Below, piece by piece: positions 60,567 through 64,000 of a stretch of DNA of 64,000 bases. The stretch covers positions 1 to 64,000 of the forward strand of contig JAJYBH010000001.1 in assembly GCA_021779135.1 (NCBI GenBank). Direction: 5' to 3'. The position numbers were made by a program, and so were the translations under genes. The stretch is from Deltaproteobacteria bacterium (GTDB taxonomy: Bacteria > Desulfobacterota > Desulfuromonadia > Geobacterales > Pseudopelobacteraceae). Position 1 is the first letter of the stretch. Each line of letters begins with the position of its first letter. A model generated the notes under the pieces. The model did no database searches and was not told the DNA's origin. It saw only the letters and a program-made list of their open reading frames with translations.

Positions 60567-62024
60567 ATGGACATGATTATTATTCCAGCCGTCAACTTTA
60601 CACCGATTCTGCCGGAGATATTCCTCTCTGTGCTAGCCATGGTACTTCTGCTGATCAACGTATTCGTCCCGGGTGATCGCAAAGCCTACCTGGGTTACCT
60701 CAGTTTCTTCGGTATAGTTGCAACGGGCGTACTAGTTGGTGCTGGTTGGGGCGGTCATATCGAGAGCTTTAGCGGCTCGGTAGTACTGGATAATTTTGCT
60801 ACCTTTTTCAAGATGATCTTCCTTGTCGCTGCCGGACTTGCCGTACTCATTTCCGACCAGTACATGGAGCGCGAACAGTGCAACCACGGTGAACTGTACC
60901 CTTTGATTCTTTTCTGTGTAGTCGGCATGATGCTGATGGCTTCGGGTACGGACCTGATGACAATTTTCCTCGGACTGGAGGTCATGTCAGTATCTTTGTA
61001 TGTTTTGGCCGGATTCAATCGAAGCAACAAGAAGTCTAACGAGGCAGGACTCAAGTATTTCCTTCTGGGGGCATTTTCCACAGGCTTCCTGCTGTACGGC
61101 ATGGCCCTGACCTACGGTGCCACTGGAACAACACGTATTGCCAAAATTGCTGCGACAGTCGGCCAGATGACACTTCCTTCGACCAATATCATGCTGGTAG
61201 CTGGCATGCTGCTGATGTTGACCGGATTTGCATTCAAGGTAGCCGCCGCTCCATTTCACATGTGGACCCCTGATGTCTATGAAGGTGCCCCGACTCCCAT
61301 GACCGCATTTATGTCAGCTGGACCCAAGGCCGCCGGTTTTGCAGCCGCCTTGCGTATCTTCCTGGTAGCTCTCCCCACATTGCAGGTTGAGTGGAGTCAA
61401 GTTTTCTGGATCCTTGCGGTATTGACTATGACTGTAGGCAACATCACGGCTCTTCGTCAGGATAACATCAAGCGTATGCTTGCATATTCATCCATTGCAC
61501 ATGCCGGTTATGCCTTGGTCGGCTTTGCTGCCGGTAACCCTACCGGTACGGCAGGCATTCTATTTTACATGTTGTCATACGCATTCATGAATATTGGTGC
61601 TTTTGCCATCATCATTCTGGTTGGCAAGAAGGGAGAAGCCAACGGAAATGTTCAGGACTTCGCCGGGTTCGGAGTCAAGCATCCTGTCCTAGCCGTTGCC
61701 ATGTCAATATTTCTGTTCTCGTTGGCCGGTATGCCGCCTACAGCAGGTTTTATTGGTAAATTTTATTTGTTCTCAGGCGCAATTCAAAAAGGTTACATCT
61801 GGCTGGCGATCATTGGTGTACTTAACAGCGCCGCATCAGTCTATTACTACCTGAGGGTGATGGTTTATATGTACATGAAAGATTCTACTGAAGAATTCGA
61901 CTGGATGCAGGTGACCGCTCCAATGGCACTGTGTGTTGCAATCTCGGTAGCTGGTTCACTGATACCCGGCATTGTCCCATCAATAATCCTCCAATTTGCA
62001 CAACAGGCAATAAAGCTAATCTGA
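60567..62024 (+). CDS. nuoN: NADH-quinone oxidoreductase subunit N
   Basis: FKVAAAPFHMWTPDVYEGAPTPMTAFMSAGPKAAGFAAALRIF. Confidence 0.98.
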   Translation: MDMIIIPAVNFTPILPEIFLSVLAMVLLLINVFVPGDRKAYLGYLSFFGIVATGVLVGAGWGGHIESFSGSVVLDNFATFFKMIFLVAAGLAVLISDQYMEREQCNHGELYPLILFCVVGMMLMASGTDLMTIFLGLEVMSVSLYVLAGFNRSNKKSNEAGLKYFLLGAFSTGFLLYGMALTYGATGTTRIAKIAATVGQMTLPSTNIMLVAGMLLMLTGFAFKVAAAPFHMWTPDVYEGAPTPMTAFMSAGPKAAGFAAALRIFLVALPTLQVEWSQVFWILAVLTMTVGNITALRQDNIKRMLAYSSIAHAGYALVGFAAGNPTGTAGILFYMLSYAFMNIGAFAIIILVGKKGEANGNVQDFAGFGVKHPVLAVAMSIFLFSLAGMPPTAGFIGKFYLFSGAIQKGYIWLAIIGVLNSAASVYYYLRVMVYMYMKDSTEEFDWMQVTAPMALCVAISVAGSLIPGIVPSIILQFAQQAIKLI

Positions 62025-62052
62025 CTTAGCTGCTTTTTTGTCATGACACGAA

Positions 62053-62080
62053 AAGGGCGGTCTCCTGGGAGGTCGCCCTT
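62053..62080. terminator. Probable terminator hairpin after nuoN
   Basis: AAGGGCG…CGCCCTT stem between convergent genes; short T-tract. Confidence 0.5.
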
Positions 62081-62103
62081 CGTATTTTCGAGTGCGTAAT
62101 TCT

Positions 62104-62406
62104 TCAATGGAATGTCGGCAGGCGCTCCTGGATAAGGACATAGGGGCTGATAATCAGCATGGAGAATTTCTTTGTAACATCATCATTCCACGAATGAATC
62201 TGCTTTGCGGAAGGTTTGCCAATCTTACCATCGTTAATCCACTGCTCAATCGTTGCTATATCGTCTTCCGCAACCTTTAATGCCGCTTCCGCAAGATCAA
62301 GGCTGTCATCAACAAGAATCAAACCTCCACGCTCCAAATGCGCTCGCAGCCAGCTCCATTCGCTTTCATCTATTGTCAGTGCCAGTTCCTCTTTAGACGC
62401 TATCAT
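62104..62406 (-). CDS. DUF2288-like protein
   Basis: WSWLRAHLERGGLILVDDSLDLAEAALKVAEDDIATIEQWINDGKIGKPSAKQIHSW…SPYVLIQE. Confidence 0.7.
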   Translation of the reverse strand: MIASKEELALTIDESEWSWLRAHLERGGLILVDDSLDLAEAALKVAEDDIATIEQWINDGKIGKPSAKQIHSWNDDVTKKFSMLIISPYVLIQERLPTFH

Positions 62407-62792
62407 TTAAAAAAGCCTTTCTCGATGCATTTCTCGCGAACTGCAATGGTATCATCTACGACTTTTTTCTGTTCGATAGACATGGCAGCATAACCTAGTG
62501 TATCAAGTGGTGTTATCACCGTATGAACATATTGCTCGAAATTAATGTTAAGTGGCAGGTTAGTGCTGACGCAGTCACAGAATTTTTCGCGAGCAAATGC
62601 CTTCATGCACTGGTCTGATTTAACCGCAGTGATAGATTGTTGTGCCTTGAGGATCTTCAGTTCCTGTATCTGTTGTTCGAGTTGTCTGATTTTCTCCATC
62701 ATGTCATCCTGCGCAATAGAAGGAAGAACGGATAGAGACAGACAGGACAATATTAATATTAAGCGTTGAAGCATGACCTTTCTCCAATCCAT
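62403..62792 (-). CDS. Small exported protein with Cys pairs
   Basis: Signal peptide MLQRLILILSCLSLSVLPSIAQ; short coiled coil; CMKAFAREKFCDCVSTNLP…. Confidence 0.55.
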   Translation of the reverse strand: MDWRKVMLQRLILILSCLSLSVLPSIAQDDMMEKIRQLEQQIQELKILKAQQSITAVKSDQCMKAFAREKFCDCVSTNLPLNINFEQYVHTVITPLDTLGYAAMSIEQKKVVDDTIAVREKCIEKGFFK

Positions 62793-62811
62793 GTAATGTG
62801 CTCCTGTTGTA

Positions 62812-63822
62812 TCAGGCAACGCAAACAAAATCGAGTCCTTCTTTTAAAGATAGCGGTCGGACGAGTTCTCTGAACTGCTCACGAGCGCCACGGACACCGA
62901 TTGCCACAATAATTGGACCATGTTGGGTTCCAAGTTGATCCACGCTCATTACTGGAGCACCATGCAAAATTCGGCCAATCTTGCGCGGATCAACATCCAC
63001 CCAGCCGGATACGGAGATTCCCTTGTCAGCCAGTTGACGATGCCATGCCCGTCCTTCAAGACCAGCTCCGGCAATGATTACTTTCTGAGTATTCTTGAGA
63101 AAACCTTGGCAGAGATGATAAAGCTTGCAGGCGCGGAATGCCGATGCACTGTACTCAATCATAGTGCGTGTGGCGCGATCGGGATGATCGCGCCAAAAAA
63201 AGAGTGGATACGGCACTCGTGCAAAACGTATTCCCATGTAGGCCATGCGCAACCAAAGATCGTAGTCTTCGGCCCATCCGCAGTCGCGATAACCTCCTGC
63301 AGCTTCAATCAGGCCTCGTCGTGTCATAATAGAGGGATGAACAAATGGAGACTCGACGAAAAGGTCACGCTGGATCAGTTCATGGTTCACAAGGGCATTT
63401 TGCCAGGTTTCGTAGGACAACAAGCCCTGTTTGAGTGTGTTGCGTGGAAAATGACGGAAGTTGCAAGCCACCAGTCCCGTGTCGGCGTGCGTATCCAGAT
63501 ATGTTGCCTGGAGTTCGAGACGCTTGGGATGGCAGATATCATCGCCGTCCATGCGCGCTAACAAGGGAGCTCGACAGGCTGCCAAGCCGCAGTTGAGTGC
63601 AGCCACCAATCCGCCACCATCCCGACGGATAACACGGATCCGGTGATCCATGCGGGCGGCCTCCGCCAAGATGGCGGGTGTATTATCGCTGGAGCCGTCA
63701 TCCACGGCGATCAACTCCCAGTCTCGCAACGACTGCTGCGTGAGAGATTTGAGCGCCGCCGGGAGAAAGGCGGCTTCGTTGCGTACGGGCATGAGAATCG
63801 AGATGCGGGGCAGGGCGGTCAT
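62812..63822 (-). CDS. Family 2 glycosyltransferase with C-terminal Rossmann-like domain
   Basis: PRISILMPVRNEAAFLPAALKSLTQQSLRDWELIAVDDGSSDNT…RMDGDDICHPKRLE; C-terminal KVIIAGAGLEGRAWHRQLADKGISVSGWVDVDPRKIG. Confidence 0.88.
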   Translation of the reverse strand: MTALPRISILMPVRNEAAFLPAALKSLTQQSLRDWELIAVDDGSSDNTPAILAEAARMDHRIRVIRRDGGGLVAALNCGLAACRAPLLARMDGDDICHPKRLELQATYLDTHADTGLVACNFRHFPRNTLKQGLLSYETWQNALVNHELIQRDLFVESPFVHPSIMTRRGLIEAAGGYRDCGWAEDYDLWLRMAYMGIRFARVPYPLFFWRDHPDRATRTMIEYSASAFRACKLYHLCQGFLKNTQKVIIAGAGLEGRAWHRQLADKGISVSGWVDVDPRKIGRILHGAPVMSVDQLGTQHGPIIVAIGVRGAREQFRELVRPLSLKEGLDFVCVA

Positions 63823-64000
63823 CAGGACTCCTGTTTTTTCTTGACGAATGAATGACACATCGTAAAGGATATATAAAAACACATAAGGACATCGTAGTGA
63901 TAAGCACGCTTCCGGGGTATCAGAACACAATCGGTGACATCGCAGAGAGGCTAGGGCGGCGCGTACACCAGAAGCAATACGCCGTTGGCAGGCGAACCAG

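Overview
64 kb bacterial chromosomal window. Gene content and order (complete nuoA-N, recA-pilT-recX-alaS, argBDFGH, split atp operon) suggest a Geobacter/Pelobacter-like Desulfuromonadales genome; that assignment is inference. Left to right: (1) 0-12.3 kb, a surface-glycan/LPS cluster with GT2, GT9 and GT4 glycosyltransferases, a hexapeptide acyltransferase and a DegT aminotransferase. It contains a four-gene Dlt-like acyl-transfer module (AMP-ligase, carrier protein, MBOAT, SGNH/AlgJ-like). (2) A class I/II aminotransferase preceded by an Ala-rich leader ORF and terminator that look like an attenuator. (3) tatA, a chemotaxis receptor, a DUF3187 protein, and leuD/leuC. (4) larB and larC, separated by two toxin-antitoxin pairs and a SWIM-SNF2 helicase; then cinA and a BRO/DinD-like gene. 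(5) recA-pilT-recX-alaS and a receiver-histidine kinase. (6) The arginine cluster argBDFGH with a palindromic repeat between argB and argD; ExeA/GspB-like genes. (7) atpE-atpB-atpI-atpZ and hemL on the minus strand. (8) A complete nuoA-N operon. (9) A DUF2288 protein, a small secreted protein and a GT2-Rossmann fusion. No rRNA, tRNA, CRISPR array or transposase was seen. The best leads are the Dlt-like module, the Ala-rich attenuator, and two neighbouring TA modules that share an operator motif. All calls come from reading the sequence and supplied translations; no database search was run.
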